Assembly (NCBI GenBank): GCA_016779995.1
Contig: JADHMO010000004.1
Span: 1-64,000, forward strand
Length of the DNA: 64,000 bases
DNA from: Flavobacteriales bacterium
GTDB lineage: Bacteria > Bacteroidota > Bacteroidia > Flavobacteriales > UBA7312
Direction: 5' to 3'
Under the pieces are notes generated by a model. It worked only from the letters and a program-made list of their open reading frames with translations. It ran no database searches and was not told where the DNA came from. This document shows positions 62,546-64,000 of the stretch, in pieces. Both the position numbers and the translations under genes were made by a program. Numbering within the stretch: the stretch's first letter is position 1; each line of letters begins with the position of its first letter.

Positions 62546-63541
62546 CTACCTAGTTACGATAAATTGTTGAGACTTTTGATACCCCATTTCACTCGTGAAA
62601 ATGGCATAGTATATTCCTGTTGGTAGTTCGGACTTAACGAAATAATTGCCTTCAAAACCTATGTTTTTTTCATCAACCATTCGTCTTCCACTCATATCAA
62701 TGATGCTTAAAGAGTAGTTTGATTTTGGTAATTTGTAAAATAAGGTAGGTGCGTATGGCATTCTGTAGTCTACACTAATAAATGCTAAATCTTCAAGTTG
62801 AGTTGTTATATTGACAGTTTCAGCAGGTGAAGCCGTGAAAACATTTTGAGAATTGGTATTGTCCACAACGCTAATATTTGGAGCTCCAGCGCCATGCTGT
62901 ATTCCTATAGTTTCAAAATCCATTTGTTTGAACCAACGTTCTATATTAACATAAAGTGGCAAGGTGATTTCAGAGTTAATGGCTGTTATTGGCTCCTCAA
63001 AGGTAATAGGGTCTATTGTTCTCAATAATTCATCTCCGAAACACTCAAGCTGAAATGCTTTGTTTGGAGAGCCGTTATCTGTATTATCTACCCTACCGTC
63101 TAAGATTAAGAAAAAATATCCCGCAGGCCAACCCCAATCCATAGGTGGAGTTTTAGGCCCTAAAGGATGAGAAGCAGACCAATTACTCGTATTACCATGG
63201 TTGGCATCATAATCTACTCCTAAGTCAAAAGCTATTTTTTCTACACTATTAATGTCGTATGTATTTTCAATACTATAATTGGTGACGTTGCCTTCACCTA
63301 GTATATAAATATCGGTTAAAGGTGTAACTTGACCCCCATCGTGAGTAATCTTGATCGAAGACATATAATACCTAACAGGGTAAAAGTTCACCGCTCTGTC
63401 TTGATAGTCAGTATATGACTGATTGTAAACTAAGGGTTGTCCTCTAAAAATGTGATTCAACTCTAATTTTATACTGTTTTGGGCATAAAATAAAGTGGGA
63501 ATAATAGATGCAAATAGTAAGATGGCAATGTTCTTTTTCAT
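62546..63541 (-). CDS. MbnP-family protein with T9SS sorting domain
   Basis: The 331-residue protein has a signal peptide (MKKNIAILLFASIIPTLFYA). Its central domain matches the MbnP family: 'VRYYMSSIKI', 'FDLGVD', 'SHPLGPKTPPMDWGWPAGY' and a 'LDGRVDN' strand. Tryptophans that could be the modified residue are Trp121, Trp136 and Trp138, the last two in the conserved MDWGWPAGY. The last ~70 residues form a T9SS type-A sorting domain ('ELPTGIYYAIF', ending QFIVTR), which the methanotroph protein lacks. MbnP binds Cu(I) through a kynurenine made by MbnH. First gene of the operon; its partner follows by 3 nt. Confidence 0.88.
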   Translation of the reverse strand: MKKNIAILLFASIIPTLFYAQNSIKLELNHIFRGQPLVYNQSYTDYQDRAVNFYPVRYYMSSIKITHDGGQVTPLTDIYILGEGNVTNYSIENTYDINSVEKIAFDLGVDYDANHGNTSNWSASHPLGPKTPPMDWGWPAGYFFLILDGRVDNTDNGSPNKAFQLECFGDELLRTIDPITFEEPITAINSEITLPLYVNIERWFKQMDFETIGIQHGAGAPNISVVDNTNSQNVFTASPAETVNITTQLEDLAFISVDYRMPYAPTLFYKLPKSNYSLSIIDMSGRRMVDEKNIGFEGNYFVKSELPTGIYYAIFTSEMGYQKSQQFIVTR

Positions 63542-63691
63542 GGTTTGGATTGGGTTATTGATATGACATGCAATTTACAAAACTGTAGCGTTATAAAGAA
63601 ATTTAATTCCTTGAATGTTTCTATTTCTTACGCTTTCTAGAGCCAAAATTTCATGCCAAATAAATAATTATATTTTTTATAAAAAATATGA

Positions 63692-63699
63692 TAGCTTTG
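63692..63699 (+). promoter_or_regulatory. -7 box (TAGCTTTG) of the cytidylyltransferase gene
   Basis: A perfect TAnnTTTG ends 6 nt before the ATG at 63706 and lies inside the alternative frame start at 63688, which favours 63706 and a leaderless mRNA. Confidence 0.4.
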
Positions 63700-63705
63700 T
63701 ATATA

Positions 63706-64000
63706 ATGAGTTCTTCTAGTAAAATATTAGTCATTATACCAGCTCGTGCAGGCTCAAAACGTATTAAAGGCAAAAATACTAAGCCTTTTAATGGTTTTCC
63801 GCTCATTGTGCATAGCATTAAATATGCTCAAAGCTACATTGGTGGTGATATTATCATTTCTACTGACGACAAACAAATTGGGTCAATCGCTGAACAATAC
63901 AATATTCCTATACTATGGCGCAACGAAAGTTTGGCTCAAGACCAAACGCCAACTACAGATGTTGTTAAAGATGTAGTGTCAAGAGTGGAAAAATTATATG
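63706..64000 (+). CDS. neuA: Acylneuraminate cytidylyltransferase (partial, cut by window end)
   Basis: Ninety-eight residues are visible. The start is MSSSKILVIIPARAGSKRIK, and the nucleotide-binding signature ARAGSKRIKGKN matches CMP-sialic acid synthetase-type cytidylyltransferases. The family regions 'ISTDDKQIGSIAEQY' and 'DQTPTTDVVKDVV' follow. It would activate a nonulosonic acid (sialic, pseudaminic or legionaminic type) with CTP for surface-glycan synthesis; the sugar cannot be read from this part. An ATG at 63688 is in frame but lies upstream of the -7 box. Related biosynthesis genes are expected to the right of the window. Confidence 0.85.
   Translation, partial: MSSSSKILVIIPARAGSKRIKGKNTKPFNGFPLIVHSIKYAQSYIGGDIIISTDDKQIGSIAEQYNIPILWRNESLAQDQTPTTDVVKDVVSRVEKLY

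Noticed and set aside
34076-63541. A functional link between the kynurenine-catabolism genes and the MbnH-type kynurenine-forming enzyme
   Set aside because: They are 24 kb apart, and MbnH makes protein-bound kynurenine in MbnP, not free kynurenine for catabolism. Nothing in the sequence connects them.
1-64000. Mobile elements, integrases, tRNA or rRNA genes, and riboswitches
   Set aside because: I looked for transposase, integrase, inverted terminal repeats, tRNA-like folds and thiamine-box sequence near thiL and found none that could be supported.

Overview
The window looks like the chromosome of a marine Bacteroidota, most likely a Flavobacteriales relative. The evidence is an AT-rich genome with dense, short-spaced genes, many secreted proteins ending in type IX secretion (T9SS) type-A sorting domains, TonB-dependent receptors of the carboxypeptidase-regulatory-domain type, a proteorhodopsin with a blh retinal-synthesis gene, and repeated TAnnTTTG sigma-A -7 boxes instead of E. 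coli-type promoters. No rRNA, tRNA, transposase, phage gene or CRISPR array was seen. No gap between genes exceeds 300 bases; the longest (7556-7781, 27831-28063, 52127-52322) hold only promoter-like sequence.

Layout. 1-7555 (-) is the N-terminal 2518 residues of a giant secreted Cys-rich repeat protein that enters a SprB-like repeat at the window edge. 7.8-13 kb carries an Ig-like lipoprotein, a nitrilase-family omega-amidase and sdhCAB (succinate dehydrogenase). 13-17.8 kb has aminopeptidase P, a T9SS cargo protein, a helical-repeat protein and thiL. 17.9-25 kb is a complete suf iron-sulfur assembly operon (sufA-B-C-D-S-E-T) that continues into DUF2480 and DUF3050 genes. 25-32 kb has a T9SS metallophosphoesterase, a DPP7-type S46 peptidase, a gene broken by a stop codon in its signal peptide, and a methyltransferase. 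32-38 kb holds a long PurF-like amidotransferase and two divergent gene pairs for lower kynurenine catabolism (HAAO-ACMSD and SDR-aminomuconate semialdehyde dehydrogenase). 38-46 kb carries a CBS protein and a glycoprotein-glycan set (GH92 mannosidase, ROK kinase, glycosylasparaginase) followed by an outer-membrane receptor. 46-49 kb is a metal-uptake module: TonB receptor plus His/Cys-rich lipoprotein, divergent from a Fur/Zur-type regulator, with paired operator-like sequences between them. 50-54 kb has blh, proteorhodopsin and umuDC. 54-59 kb holds a DUF3089 lipoprotein, a BNR/PKD secreted protein and a GNAT/FemAB-like protein. 59.3-63.5 kb is a five-gene operon for MbnP-like protein, MbnH-like diheme peroxidase, HMA-domain protein, thioredoxin-like T9SS protein and an outer-membrane barrel. 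The window ends inside an acylneuraminate cytidylyltransferase gene.

The most interesting parts are: (a) the five-gene MbnP/MbnH copper-handling candidate operon; (b) the Zur-like divergent module, with two 17-bp operator copies placed on the receptor promoter; (c) the DUF3050 protein at the end of the suf operon, which shows a full set of candidate heme-oxygenase-like diiron ligands; (d) the giant repeat protein with at least 18 Cys-rich modules; and (e) promoter boxes 4-6 nt upstream of several ATGs, which suggests leaderless transcription.
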